Numbered from the stretch's first letter, positions 7,378-16,093 are shown. The stretch is 64,000 nt of DNA from Bog-793 sp963761425 (GCA_963761425.1 CAVXGQ010000003.1:124001-188000); one strand, 5' to 3'. Notes: a model not told the origin generated them from the sequence alone. Translations and numbers: made by a program.

Positions 7378-9182
7378 GGGTGTGCTCCTCTCTCTTGGTC
7401 GTTCGCGGCTTTCGCCGCGGCTTCGTCGGCGGCGATCAGTGGCGCGTCCTTCCCCTCCCAGGTACCGGGCGCGTGAGCGAGCACCGGTCGCAGCCGGCCC
7501 CACAAGAGCAGCAGCTCGCCCTCGGCGAGCGTGTGGATCTCCGAGGGGGTGAGGACGGCCTCGTCAACCTGCGCGGTCGAGACGCTCGTCCGACCGCCGG
7601 AGGAGTCTTCGTTGAGGGATCGACGCGGCACCCATCGGGTGCCCGAAAGTCGCGAAAGCTCTTCGAGATCCTGAGCGACGGAGAGCCCGCCGAAGACGGC
7701 GAGGACGGTCACGGCGTTGCGGATCGTCGCCGCGCCGGTCGGTCCCCAGCGCTCGGTCGCCTGGGAGAAGGACTGCATCGACAGCACCGTCGTGATGCCG
7801 CGCCCTCGCCCGTCGGCGACGAGGGCCGGCAACCCCGGGAGGGGCACGATCGAAGGTGCCTCGTCCAACAGCGCGAGGAGCGGCGGGTCGAGCCGGCGGC
7901 CGGGGCGCTTTGTCGCTTCACGCTCTGCTTCGGCGACGAGCTCATCGCAGAAGGCGGTGATGAGCGGTCCCGCCCCGACGGACGCCGATCCGCGGTCCTT
8001 CGCCAGCGCGTAGATCGTGGTCGGGCCGTCGAGCGCCGCGGCGATGTCGAAAGAGTCTTCGGCCTCGACGGCGCAGCGCTCGAGCACCTCGTCGTGCTGG
8101 AAGGGCGCCAGGGCGAGGTCGACCGAGCGCATCACCCCCGAGGTCGTCTCGGCGGCCCCCGAGGTGTGCTGGTGAAGCCGCGCCCCCCAGTCGACCCGCC
8201 CGTCGAGGTGCTCGGAGAGGATCCGGAGCGGTGCCGGGTCGGAGGGAGTGCCGGCCCAGGTGACGACGTCGGCGATGGTCCCGCCGTCGAGGGCCGCGGC
8301 GTGGAGGTAGGCGGCGAGGACGGTGATCGCCGAACGGCGGAAGAAGCTCGCCGAGCGGAGGTCGCCCGCATCGCCGGCGGCCGCGACGAGGGCCCCAGCT
8401 CGACGTTCGGCGACCGCGGAGTCCTCGCAGCCGACGACCGGCGACCAACGAAGCGGCTTGGCCGCCGGTGCTAGACGGTCCGGATCGAGGACGAGCACGG
8501 GACCGAGCCGTTCGCGCGCCTTGGCGCTCACCTCGTAGAGGTCGGGCTTCGTCGCTGTTGCGAGGCACGGGCCCGGGTGCTGGCGGAGGATGCGGGCGAG
8601 GACCCGGAGGGTCTTCCCGGCTCCGGGGGGAGCAACGAGCTCGAGCGAGGTCTCCCAGGAGGCGACCAGCTCCACACCACGCGGCCGGCGAGAGACGCCG
8701 AGGGGGTAGCCGACCTGTCCGGGCGTCAGCTCCTTCGGACCGAGTGACGGACGGGTGATCGCCGCTTGGCGCCGCGCCGCGTCGACGCTCGCCACCGTCT
8801 CGAGCTCTGATCGCGAGGCGAACCCGTCGAAAGCCTTCGCGTCACGTCTTGCGACGCGGACGAGGACGGTGCTCGCGACGATCCCGAGGACAAGAAGGAC
8901 GCCGAAGATCGACCAGTAGACGGGCGTGTTGAAGATCAACCCATTCGAGAGTGACGTCTCATTGGGGTCGCCGGGCCTCGTCATACTGTGTACGAGAAAG
9001 CGTGCCGCTGCTCCGAACGAGAGGAGCTGGAAGCGGTGACGGGCGAGCGCGAGCGCGAGGCAGCGGGCGAGATCCGCCGCGCCGACCGCGAGGGCGAATC
9101 CGACGAGCGCGACGCTGAGCACGATCGCGTTCTTCGGGAGCCGCGCTATGCCAACGAGTTCGTCTCTTCGCGTCGGCGTCAT
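7374..9182 (-). CDS. type IV coupling protein, TraG/TraD/VirD4-like
   Basis: 602 residues. Two N-terminal membrane segments (about 19-60 and 85-107: NAIVLSVALVGFALAVGAAD and YWSIFGVLLVLGIVASTVLV) precede a RecA-like ATPase. Walker A is VAPPGAGKT (about 185), Walker B PLLALLDEAPSI, then the family pattern GRGRGITTVLSMQSFSQ and a GELLLLWG strand. It would link the relaxase-DNA complex to the transfer channel at the membrane. It overlaps the VirB4-like gene by ATGA and the next gene by TTGA. The MobF relaxase it would serve is at 28.2 kb. Confidence 0.92.
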   Translation of the reverse strand: MTPTRRDELVGIARLPKNAIVLSVALVGFALAVGAADLARCLALALARHRFQLLSFGAAARFLVHSMTRPGDPNETSLSNGLIFNTPVYWSIFGVLLVLGIVASTVLVRVARRDAKAFDGFASRSELETVASVDAARRQAAITRPSLGPKELTPGQVGYPLGVSRRPRGVELVASWETSLELVAPPGAGKTLRVLARILRQHPGPCLATATKPDLYEVSAKARERLGPVLVLDPDRLAPAAKPLRWSPVVGCEDSAVAERRAGALVAAAGDAGDLRSASFFRRSAITVLAAYLHAAALDGGTIADVVTWAGTPSDPAPLRILSEHLDGRVDWGARLHQHTSGAAETTSGVMRSVDLALAPFQHDEVLERCAVEAEDSFDIAAALDGPTTIYALAKDRGSASVGAGPLITAFCDELVAEAEREATKRPGRRLDPPLLALLDEAPSIVPLPGLPALVADGRGRGITTVLSMQSFSQATERWGPTGAATIRNAVTVLAVFGGLSVAQDLEELSRLSGTRWVPRRSLNEDSSGGRTSVSTAQVDEAVLTPSEIHTLAEGELLLLWGRLRPVLAHAPGTWEGKDAPLIAADEAAAKAANDQERGAHP

Positions 9183-10579
9183 CCGGACAACCTGGCGTCG
9201 GTGTCGGTGAAGGTCTCCTCATAGGGGCTGCGGACGTGACGGACGAACGCCGAGCGTCCGCGGACTCTCCAAAGGGCGGTCGCCTTCGGCAGGCGACAGA
9301 GCATCTCGGCCTCGGGGAAAGAGAGCCCGAGCGAGCGTTGCGTCTCCTCGAGGACGTGGGAAGAGGTGCGGAAGACGACCTGCGTCTGGGTGTCGGAGAG
9401 GAGACCGTCGCCGATCTTCGAGGTGGCGGAGGCGCTGTTGGCTTGTGCCCCGAGGTCGGTGACCCGGTGGCAAACGGCGACGTTGGCGACGCCCCGCGCC
9501 CGGGCGAGCTTCCAGTTCTCCTGCAAGAAGCGCGCCGCCTCGTCCTGGCCCAAAAGTGACCAGCACTCGTCGACGACGAAGAAGCGCCGCGGCACCGACC
9601 ACTCGTCGGTCGCGTCGCCGACCAGGTAGCAGGCCTGGAGGACCGAGATGGCGGCGAGCATGACGAGGCGCAGGAGCGCCTTGTCGGAAAAGACCGCTGA
9701 GACGTCCAAGACGATGCCGGTCCCCGCGGCGGCGACGCCACCGAGCGCCTCGTGTCCGTCGAACATGCCGGCCAGATCGCGCCGGACGAGCTTGTCGAGA
9801 AGTAGCCAGAGCGGTCGCGAGAGGTGAACGAGCTCACGGCGCGAGGTCGCCCCCCGGGTCGCCATCTCCTCGCTCGGGGACTCCAGCAGCGCGGCAAGGT
9901 CCACGAGCGAGGCGCTCCGCTCGCTCGGGTGGTTCTCCTCGGCGGCACCGATCGCCTCGAGCGCCCAGCCGAGCACCGCGTCCTCCGCCCGGTTGAGCGC
10001 GTGTCCGGCCAGCGAAGCGAGGAGCGCCGCCATCAGGTGGTGGCGGCGGAGGAGTCGCTCGGCGGTGGTCTCGGTCGAGCCGGGCACCGTGCCGAGCGGG
10101 TTCATGGCGTGCGGCCCGCCGGGGCGAAGCTCGAGCCGGGTCATCGAGAGCGCCTCGGCGAGCCCTTCGTACTCTCGCTTCGGGTCGACGACGAAGGCCT
10201 GCCGGCCGACCCCGCCGCGGCCCAGTAGTCCAACGTGCCGGGCGAGCAGGCACTTGACGGCGGCGGACTTCCCGCTCCCGGGCTCGCCGAAGACCATCAC
10301 GTTCGGGTTGTCGAGGGCGCCGTCGGCGTAGAGGGCGAAGGGGTCGTAGCAGTAGAGCGCGCCGGCGGGCCAGGTCGTGCCGACGAGGATGCCGCGGGGC
10401 CCGAGCCCGGGGTCGGCCTGGAAGGGGTAGAGCGAGCAGCACTGCGCCGTCGTCATCTGCTGCCGGCCGAGGCGCAGGAGGCGCGGCCTTCCCTCCGACG
10501 AACCCTGGTGATCGACCAGGGCGCTTGGTCCGCGACCACCATCGACGAGGCGCGCGTGCCCGCGGCCGACGAAGCTCAT
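9179..10579 (-). CDS. VirB4-like conjugation ATPase
   Basis: ATG 10579 (MSFVGRGHARLVDGG) overlaps the stop of the upstream gene as ATGA, so I reject the far longer open frame upstream. The 466-residue product has Walker A VFGEPGSGKSA, a FVVDPKREYEGLAEAL strand, Walker B RRFFVVDECWSLL, and a KLARARGVANVAVCHRVTDL motif, all typical of VirB4/TraC/TrbE ATPase domains. The N-terminal non-ATPase half of VirB4 is lacking; in these actinobacterial systems that part appears to be supplied by the SCO6880-like protein next door. It would energise the transfer channel at the inner membrane. Confidence 0.9.
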   Translation of the reverse strand: MSFVGRGHARLVDGGRGPSALVDHQGSSEGRPRLLRLGRQQMTTAQCCSLYPFQADPGLGPRGILVGTTWPAGALYCYDPFALYADGALDNPNVMVFGEPGSGKSAAVKCLLARHVGLLGRGGVGRQAFVVDPKREYEGLAEALSMTRLELRPGGPHAMNPLGTVPGSTETTAERLLRRHHLMAALLASLAGHALNRAEDAVLGWALEAIGAAEENHPSERSASLVDLAALLESPSEEMATRGATSRRELVHLSRPLWLLLDKLVRRDLAGMFDGHEALGGVAAAGTGIVLDVSAVFSDKALLRLVMLAAISVLQACYLVGDATDEWSVPRRFFVVDECWSLLGQDEAARFLQENWKLARARGVANVAVCHRVTDLGAQANSASATSKIGDGLLSDTQTQVVFRTSSHVLEETQRSLGLSFPEAEMLCRLPKATALWRVRGRSAFVRHVRSPYEETFTDTDARLSG

Positions 10580-12084
10580 CGCGCCCGTCCCGGGACGACC
10601 CGGCCGAGGGGGAGGGCGGCGAGGAGCGCCTCGGCGTGGCGGAGGTCGAGGGGGCGGAGCTCGATGCCGACGTTGGCCGCCGACTGGCAGGTGCGCTCGC
10701 ACTGCCCGAGGAGCTCGTCCGGGCTCTCGGCGGTGACGTCGACCAGACCGACGACGAGCTCCATCTCGGCGCCGGATTCCAGCTCCTCGTCGAGGGCCTC
10801 GGCGGCGAGCTGGGCGCGACGCTCCTCGGCGCCCACCCTCCGGCCCTTCAGCTCGCGTTCGTCGATGCTCGCCCCCACCCGGGTCGCCACTGCCAGCGCC
10901 TGGCGGCGGGCGAGGCGACGCCCGAGCGGAGTGAAGACGACCGTGAAGCTGCGGGTCACGTCCTGTTCGCAGAGGAAACCGGCCAGCCAGTCCGCCCGCA
11001 CCGAGAGCCGCGGCCACTCGGCGACGCGGAAGACCCGGTGGAAGCTCTCGTCGGTCGCCACGAAGCGCCGGTGCTCCTCGACGAAGAGCGGGAATCCGTT
11101 CTCCGGGGTGACCAGCCCGGCGAGGTCGGCAAGACTCCGCCCGCGTCGCTCGAGGCGACGCCGGGCCGACGGATCGAGGCGGTCCCGGAGGGCTCGGGCG
11201 ATCGCGCCGGCCGGCAGCGGGCCGATCGCGAAGAGCCCCGCCCGGGTGAGTGCGGTCGAGAAGAGCTCGGTTTCCTCGAGGAGGCGGTCGATCGCCGAAG
11301 AGAAGCGCTCGCTCGCCTCGCCGCGACCCACCCGCACCCGCCCGAGCGCGATGGTGAGGGTGACGAGCACCTCGGACGAGACCGCCCGCCGGGCGGTCTC
11401 CGTGAGGAGATCGCCGTAGGAGGAGGCGATCGCCTCGTCCGGCTCGGCCCGACTGGTCTGGACGAGGTAGGCGAGGTGCCCGGCGAGCGGGGCCGGCGCG
11501 ACGAGCTGAGACCAGGTGACCCGGGCGACCGGGCTTTCCTCGCGGGCGAGGCTCGCCAGCGCGTCGCCGAAGGCGGCGAGCCGGGCGTCGCGCTCCGGAG
11601 CGTCGGCGAGGAGGAACCCCTCGCCGTGGACCCGAAGGATCAGGGAGACCGATCCGTCTCCCTGATCGGCGATGAGCCCGACCGGTCCGGAGTTCCGACC
11701 GAGGGCGCGCGTGGGGTCGAAGTCGTAGAGGGTGATGCCGGCGAAGAGCGGTGGGAGCCCGGCCCCGCGCCATGGCGCCAGCGCGGCCGACCACCGGTTG
11801 CGACCGGTGGCCCGGCGTGCCGCGAAGCGCGCCAGCGGCTCGACGAGCGCAACGAGGTCCTCTCCACCCGGGGTCCGGCCCGCCCCAGCTCCGACGAGCA
11901 GCACCCCGGCGGTGGCGAGCGCGATTCGCCCGCTGATCCCGGCGCCGGCGAGGACGAGGCCGAGGAGCCCGAGGCCGATCCCGGCACAGCAGATCGCGAA
12001 CTGCGCCGCGGAACGACGGTGAACAAACCCGAGCCCGTTCGGACGGGTGAGGCGGTAGTGGAGCGCCGCGGCCGCCTCGCTCAT
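10576..12084 (-). CDS. SCO6880-like conjugation membrane protein
   Basis: 502 residues. Two hydrophobic segments near the N-terminus (about 25-66: FAICCAGIGLGLLGLVLAGA and IALATAGVLLVGAGAG) precede a large cytoplasmic region with GITLYDFDPTRALG and SVSLILRVHGEGFLLAD. This layout (PrgI-like membrane hairpin plus a VirB4 N-terminal-like domain) matches the SCO6880 family of actinobacterial transfer clusters. It probably forms the base of the channel together with the downstream VirB4-like ATPase. Starts and stops overlap by ATGA on both sides. Family name is from overall layout and gene order, so moderate certainty. Confidence 0.78.
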   Translation of the reverse strand: MSEAAAALHYRLTRPNGLGFVHRRSAAQFAICCAGIGLGLLGLVLAGAGISGRIALATAGVLLVGAGAGRTPGGEDLVALVEPLARFAARRATGRNRWSAALAPWRGAGLPPLFAGITLYDFDPTRALGRNSGPVGLIADQGDGSVSLILRVHGEGFLLADAPERDARLAAFGDALASLAREESPVARVTWSQLVAPAPLAGHLAYLVQTSRAEPDEAIASSYGDLLTETARRAVSSEVLVTLTIALGRVRVGRGEASERFSSAIDRLLEETELFSTALTRAGLFAIGPLPAGAIARALRDRLDPSARRRLERRGRSLADLAGLVTPENGFPLFVEEHRRFVATDESFHRVFRVAEWPRLSVRADWLAGFLCEQDVTRSFTVVFTPLGRRLARRQALAVATRVGASIDERELKGRRVGAEERRAQLAAEALDEELESGAEMELVVGLVDVTAESPDELLGQCERTCQSAANVGIELRPLDLRHAEALLAALPLGRVVPGRAR

Positions 12085-13382
12085 CGTTGCTCCAGGGGTG
12101 AGTTCTTCGAGGACGCGAAGGAGGCCGGACTCCGATGGTCGTTAGGTCGCCGCCGGGGTTGGGTCGCGTCCGGTGGCACTCCCGGTGACGCGCTCGTCGG
12201 AGAGGCATCGGACGCGCGCTCCCCCGAGCTCGCCGCCGATGGCGGGGCCGCGGTGTGTGAGCTCGGTCGGGGAGCTTCCGCGCCCTCGGACCCCGAGGGA
12301 CGAGACGGAGCGGGACGTGGCGACGAGGGGCCGCGTGGCGGTCGCGTAGACGACGGCCCCGGTGGCGACGCGCCTGTCGGGGAAGAACCCGGGCCCCCGC
12401 CTCTTGGCGTCGCGCCCGCACCGGTGAGCCCACGAGCCATCGACGAGAAGCCGCCGACCGACGAGGCGGCGCCGACCGCCGAGAGCGCCGCCCGGGCCGG
12501 TCGGCGCTCGAGGCCTTCGGCGGCGATGATCGCCTCGGCCCCGAGGAGAAGGCGAAGCAGCACGAAAGGCGCGAAGCACACGACGAGCAACACCGCGAGC
12601 GCCTCCAAGAGGGCGCCGGTCGCGGCGGCGAAGGAGGACGAGTGTCCGAGGCCCGAGAGCATCGCCGAGCCGGTGGTGAGGGCCAGGGAGACGACGATCT
12701 TCGAGCAGATCAACGCGAGGCCCCCTTCGAGGTACCGGCGCCGCAGCCCGATCGCAGACGGATGGACGCTCGCCGCGAAGATGAGCGGTCCGGCCAGCAC
12801 CGCCAGGTAGATGAGGGCGCTCCGGCAGAGAAGCTCCGCCCAGATCCCGAGGGCCGCGAGGATGACGAGCCCGCCGGCGATCAGCCCGACGACCCCGGTT
12901 CCGGCGATCGCGCCGGCCAGTTCACCGGAGACGAAGGTCGAAAGCGTGCCGGAGGCGCCCCTGGCGATCTCGGCCGAGATCTCGTCTGAGGCCGAGACCA
13001 GCGCCGCGGTCACCCCGACCAAGAGCGCCATCTCGAGCACCACGATCGGGAGCCGGAGCGCGGCGCGGGCGAGCAGGCCGTGGTCGGCGGAGAGGAGGGC
13101 GGTCACGATCGAGCACATGAAGGCGAGGGCGAGGAGCGACCCCGAGACGGCGAGGACCCGCTCGAAGACCGCCATGCCCGAGGACGACCACCACCCCCCG
13201 GAGAAGACCGGGTCGCTGGTCGTCTTCACGAATCCCAGGAGCGCGCCGACGAGGGAAGCGGCGCCCCTCCCGAAAAGCGCGAGGGCCGCCGAGAAGATGG
13301 CGTTGGCGATGTCCTTCGCCAGGGTGAGCGGGTTGAGGGTGATCCCGAGGAAGGCAAGGACCGGGGCGGAGGAGAGGGTCAT
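12081..13382 (-). CDS. TrbL/VirB6-like polytopic membrane protein with Pro-rich tail
   Basis: 433 residues with at least six hydrophobic stretches between about 70 and 290 (e.g. LALAFMCSIVTALLS, GVVGLIAGGLVILAALGI, LLEALAVLLVVCFAPFVLL). The last 120 residues are a low-complexity Pro/Ser/Arg tail (PPGPSSTRPPRGPSSPRP). Length, topology and place between the pilin-like and SCO6880-like genes fit the TrbL/VirB6 inner-membrane channel component. Coupled to the next gene by an ATGA overlap. The tail is probably cytoplasmic and disordered. Confidence 0.82.
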   Translation of the reverse strand: MTLSSAPVLAFLGITLNPLTLAKDIANAIFSAALALFGRGAASLVGALLGFVKTTSDPVFSGGWWSSSGMAVFERVLAVSGSLLALAFMCSIVTALLSADHGLLARAALRLPIVVLEMALLVGVTAALVSASDEISAEIARGASGTLSTFVSGELAGAIAGTGVVGLIAGGLVILAALGIWAELLCRSALIYLAVLAGPLIFAASVHPSAIGLRRRYLEGGLALICSKIVVSLALTTGSAMLSGLGHSSSFAAATGALLEALAVLLVVCFAPFVLLRLLLGAEAIIAAEGLERRPARAALSAVGAASSVGGFSSMARGLTGAGATPRGGGPGSSPTGASPPGPSSTRPPRGPSSPRPAPSRPSGSEGAEAPRPSSHTAAPPSAASSGERASDASPTSASPGVPPDATQPRRRPNDHRSPASFASSKNSPLEQR

Positions 13383-13795
13383 CTCAGTGGATCGCCGTCA
13401 GACCGTTCACGATGGTCGGCGTGAGCCCGAGGCCGAGGGCGCCGAGGAGCCCCCAGGATGGCGACCGACTTGCCGTGGTTGGCGCCCTGGAAGCTCTGCT
13501 GGGAATGCGAGATCCCCATCTTGGCGAAGCCGTACATGGCGGTCCCGGCGCAGGCGATGGCCCCGCCGTAGAGGGTCCAGTTCAAAAGGTCCTGGAGGCC
13601 TTCGGCCCCGGGGGGCGCCACCGGGCTCGCCGAGACGGCGAAGGCGGATCCCCCGAGGACGAGCAGCATCCATCCCGAGACGAGCAGCGCCGCGGCGGCC
13701 TGCCCGAGGCGGACGAGGCGGCGGTGACGGACGCCCTCCCGCCACGGCTCGGCGGGCGGTGGGGGATCGGTCGGTGGGTGGTGGAGTCCTCGCAT
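13379..13795 (-). CDS. VirB2/TrbC-like pilin-type protein, frameshifted near its end
   Basis: ATG 13795 follows GGAGGCATCCG. Residues 28-55 form a hydrophobic signal/membrane segment (LGQAAAALLVSGWMLLVLGG) and 70-95 a second one (LLNWTLYGGAIACAGTAMYG), the usual two-helix layout of VirB2/TrbC proteins. After SVAILG the frame as written becomes PRRPRPRAHADH..., ending at 13379. Dropping one G from the five-G run (CCCCC at 13450-13454 on the plus strand) instead gives LLGALGLGLTPTIVNGLTAIH and a stop at 13384, just before the next ATG. The second version finishes a natural hydrophobic helix, so a sequencing error, mutation or slippage at this run is likely. Confidence 0.75.
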   Translation of the reverse strand: MRGLHHPPTDPPPPAEPWREGVRHRRLVRLGQAAAALLVSGWMLLVLGGSAFAVSASPVAPPGAEGLQDLLNWTLYGGAIACAGTAMYGFAKMGISHSQQSFQGANHGKSVAILGAPRRPRPRAHADHRERSDGDPLR

Positions 13796-13860
13796 CGGAT
13801 GCCTCCTTCGTCGGCCCCTGTTGGGGCGTTCGGCGAGAGTGTGCGCGAGGCGGCTCCCAA

Positions 13861-13926
13861 ACCGGCTCCCGATTCGGCTCCCTATTTGAAATTGCCTCCC
13901 GAACCGGCTCCCGATTCGGCTCCCTT
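13861..13926. repeat. 24-bp direct repeat, period 42
   Basis: AACCGGCTCCCGATTCGGCT (plus CCCT) is found at 13861-13884 and 13903-13926 with no mismatch. The 18-bp gap between them holds a third, partial GCCTCCCG unit. The repeats lie in the promoter-side gap upstream of the transfer operon and could be protein-binding iterons. Confidence 0.6.
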
Positions 13927-13986
13927 TCCGGTCCGGAGCTCGGGGTTCCGGGCGCTAGTAGGGTCCGGCGAAACGATCGGCGAAAC

Positions 13987-14205
13987 TCATGGAAGCCGCT
14001 TGACGGGGTGAAGCTGCTCAAACGCCTTCAGCTCCGCCTCCTTCGCCCTCAGATTCTCGTAGGCGGCTTGCGCACCTGGCGGAGAGGCTGGGGTTTCGGT
14101 CGCCGGATCGAGCGGCGTCGTGGACAGGTACGGCTTGTACTGCTCTAAAGCGGCGTTGTACTCCCCGCGGAGTTTCCGTCGTTGTTCTTCGACGTGATCG
14201 CTCAT
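13987..14205 (-). CDS. small coiled-coil protein
   Basis: 72 residues from ATG 14205. Residues 1-25 (DHVEEQRRKLRGEYNAALEQ) and 48-65 (AYENLRAKEAELKAFEQL) are charged, heptad-like helices separated by a Pro/Thr-rich linker. No family is recognised. It lies 3 bases downstream of the KTSC gene and is probably cotranscribed with it, upstream of the transfer operon. Confidence 0.5.
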   Translation of the reverse strand: MSDHVEEQRRKLRGEYNAALEQYKPYLSTTPLDPATETPASPPGAQAAYENLRAKEAELKAFEQLHPVKRLP

Positions 14206-14208
14206 CTA

Positions 14209-14424
14209 TCAGCCGAGGCTTCGCCCTGTCCATCCCCGCCTGAATCGGACGTAGTAGCGCCCCTTGGAGGGTGCTGCCAGGAAGGCAGCGTGAACCTCTG
14301 GGGATACCCGATCGTAGGCGTAGAGGTGCCGACGACCCTTTCTGAACATGATCAGCAGTTGCCTGGCGCGCTCGTCGTAGCCGATTGCGGCGATGGCACG
14401 CGAACGCACCAGCACCATGTCCAC
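14209..14424 (-). CDS. KTSC-domain protein
   Basis: 71 residues: VRSRAIAAIGYDERARQLLI, then RKGRRHLYAYDRVSPEVHAA and APSKGRYYVRFRRG. This is the short KTSC domain (S-x-I-x-x-IGYD, F-x-x-G-x-x-Y-x-Y-x-x-V-P, S-x-G-x-Y-x-x-x-I/F-R), found alone or at the ends of lysyl-tRNA-synthetase-like and phage proteins. Its molecular role is not established; nucleic-acid binding is suspected for the family. It stands divergent to the membrane protein at 14592 and ahead of the small coiled-coil gene. Confidence 0.72.
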   Translation of the reverse strand: MDMVLVRSRAIAAIGYDERARQLLIMFRKGRRHLYAYDRVSPEVHAAFLAAPSKGRYYVRFRRGWTGRSLG

Positions 14425-14591
14425 GGTGACGAGCGTAGAAGGGCCGCGCCAAGAAGGTCAGGATCATTGAGCAGATCGAACCGTGGCACTGGGCGCCGGC
14501 AGGAAGCCCCACCACCCGCGTCGCTGCGTGTTTTGGGCGGCACTGTGTGCGCAGACGTACCCACGCCGACGTAGGTTTGGGATGGCGGGCG

Positions 14592-15281
14592 ATGCCTCGC
14601 TACCGAATCGGAGCGGCTTTGGGACTGCTCGCCGGAATGACCCCCTACCTACTTGGAACGTCCCGCGTTGGAATCGCCGCGGACTGGGGAGCGATCGTCG
14701 CTGGGGCAATCGCGGTCCTCTTGCTCCTCGCTGGCGTTTTCGGCTGGCTTCGCAAGCGCCTCGCTGAGCGCCGGTTTCCTCATCTTGAGGTCAACATCCG
14801 ATCCGCGGAACAGCACATTGACGACGACGGGGGCGTGTGGCTCTGGTTCCTGATCCGGATATCAGGCCAACACCGGTTGCACAGCTCAAGCATCTCCCTT
14901 GATTACCGGGCGAAGCTCTACAAGACCTTTGGGAATACGGATATCAGGGAGACTCTCTGGGTTCGCCCACAAGGAGTAGCAGCGCCAGAGGAAGTCCCTC
15001 CAGACTCGCTGCATCTCCCCGTCAATATCTCGGGCAAGACTTCGGCCAGCGGTGTGCACGTCGTCTATCTGAGCCCCGTCTGGGAGGCGCTGCGCGATCC
15101 AACCGCGCCCGCGAAGTTTCTGGTCGAAGATCACGCGTCGCGACGTGCTGTCGCTATCCTTGCGTTCCCCGGGACCTACACGCGTAAGGACTGGATTGAA
15201 CTGAGGCCAGACGAGCGGGGGTACTGGACCGTCTTCGACAAAGACGGGGTGACGTCTACTGAAGCATTCCGGGTTTCATGA
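14592..15281 (+). CDS. two-helix membrane protein of unknown function
   Basis: ATG 14592 gives 229 residues. Two hydrophobic segments close to the N-terminus (IGAALGLLAGMTPYLLG and WGAIVAGAIAVLLLLAGVFG) are followed by a soluble, strand-rich domain of about 160 residues (LEVNIRSAEQHIDDDGGVWL). That domain ends with RRAVAILAFPGTYTRKDWIE. No catalytic motif or known family is recognised. The soluble part would be cytoplasmic if the hairpin inserts with both ends inside. It overlaps a convergent small frame at its 3' end. Confidence 0.6.
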   Translation: MPRYRIGAALGLLAGMTPYLLGTSRVGIAADWGAIVAGAIAVLLLLAGVFGWLRKRLAERRFPHLEVNIRSAEQHIDDDGGVWLWFLIRISGQHRLHSSSISLDYRAKLYKTFGNTDIRETLWVRPQGVAAPEEVPPDSLHLPVNISGKTSASGVHVVYLSPVWEALRDPTAPAKFLVEDHASRRAVAILAFPGTYTRKDWIELRPDERGYWTVFDKDGVTSTEAFRVS

Positions 15282-15454
15282 CTGCTGCCGAGGCCGATTA
15301 CTCGGGCCGTGGCGTGGTAGTTACACCACGCCACGGTTAACGACCTTCGTGCGTCGTCGTTGTCGTCCTTGTCCCGGTCGTTCAGTTCGGCGACTCGTAC
15401 ACGCAACTCCGCGAGCGCCAGTTCAAGGCGTTGGTGTTCGGAGTCGGAAATCAC
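15176..15454 (-). CDS. small helical protein, doubtful
   Basis: GTG 15454 lies 6 bases behind GGAGGAGG, an unusually strong ribosome site, which is the main support. Residues 1-30 (ISDSEHQRLELALAELRVRV) form a charged amphipathic helix with heptad spacing, followed by RDKDDNDDARRSL. The last third overlaps the convergent membrane-protein gene and looks unstructured. It could be a genuine 92-residue protein whose frame runs into its neighbour; function unknown. Confidence 0.35.
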   Translation of the reverse strand: MISDSEHQRLELALAELRVRVAELNDRDKDDNDDARRSLTVAWCNYHATARVIGLGSSHETRNASVDVTPSLSKTVQYPRSSGLSSIQSLRV

Positions 15455-15493
15455 TGCCAACCTCCTCCTTCGTCGGCGCCCGTCAGCGCGGCC

Positions 15494-16093
15494 TCAAGCC
15501 TTTGCCGAAACGGTCGTCGACTCGAGGATCTTGCCGATTTCGGTGCCCAACTGACCGTTCGAGGGCGACGAGGCGGTTTCGATGAGGAAGCACCGTCGTC
15601 CAGCGGGGAGAATCGTGATCGTGTGCAGGACGCCCTGCTTCGTCCTCAGGTAGCTGATGAACAGCGCCTTCCCGGGCTTCAGCCTGATGACCTTTGCGCT
15701 GATCAGTCGGTAATCCGCGTAACGCCTCGCGAGTTCAGTGCTGAACGACCTCGCGCTGGCATCGCCCAAGGTCGGCGGTTTGCCACCCGGCAGCACGACC
15801 ACGAGGCCCGTCTTGCCCGTGTGCTGGAGAACGATGAGGGCGTCGGACGGTACGCCACTCACGCTCTTGGCCGGCACGGCCTTCCAGCTCCTCGGGTACG
15901 TGAGGTGGATCACCTCCACGACCGCCGGCGGTTGCCGGGTCGCCGAAGATGGAGATGAACGCAAGGCCAGGTACCACGTGATGACGCCAGCTACCGCGAT
16001 AAACAGGACGACCGCGGCGATCATCCAGAGCTTGAAAGGGATCGTGACACCCCGAGGCCGTTCCTGGCCCTCGTCCTTATTATTTGTCGACAC
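15494..16093 (-). CDS. membrane-anchored extracytoplasmic protein
   Basis: 199 residues with a single N-terminal membrane segment (FKLWMIAAVVLFIAVAGVIT, residues 20-40) after a charged start, so the remaining domain lies outside the membrane. That domain begins IHLTYPRSWKAVP and holds GLVVVLPGGKPPTLGDASAR, a fold reminiscent of PsbP/LpqN-type lipoproteins (RSW/Y...P, GK...), but without a lipobox. It is followed by the collagen-like secreted protein gene upstream at 17650, so both may act at the cell surface. Family is tentative. Confidence 0.6.
   Translation of the reverse strand: MSTNNKDEGQERPRGVTIPFKLWMIAAVVLFIAVAGVITWYLALRSSPSSATRQPPAVVEVIHLTYPRSWKAVPAKSVSGVPSDALIVLQHTGKTGLVVVLPGGKPPTLGDASARSFSTELARRYADYRLISAKVIRLKPGKALFISYLRTKQGVLHTITILPAGRRCFLIETASSPSNGQLGTEIGKILESTTVSAKA

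Noticed and set aside
10580..12433. N-terminal extension of the VirB4-like frame to 1084 residues
   Set aside because: The added part is antiphase to the SCO6880-like gene; the ATGA-overlapping start at 10579 gives a normal protein.
10525..12810. Very long open frame on the plus strand over the transfer genes
   Set aside because: It is antisense to SCO6880-like and TrbL-like genes with clear family features. High GC makes such shadow frames common; its translation is Arg/Glu/Gly-rich without any domain.
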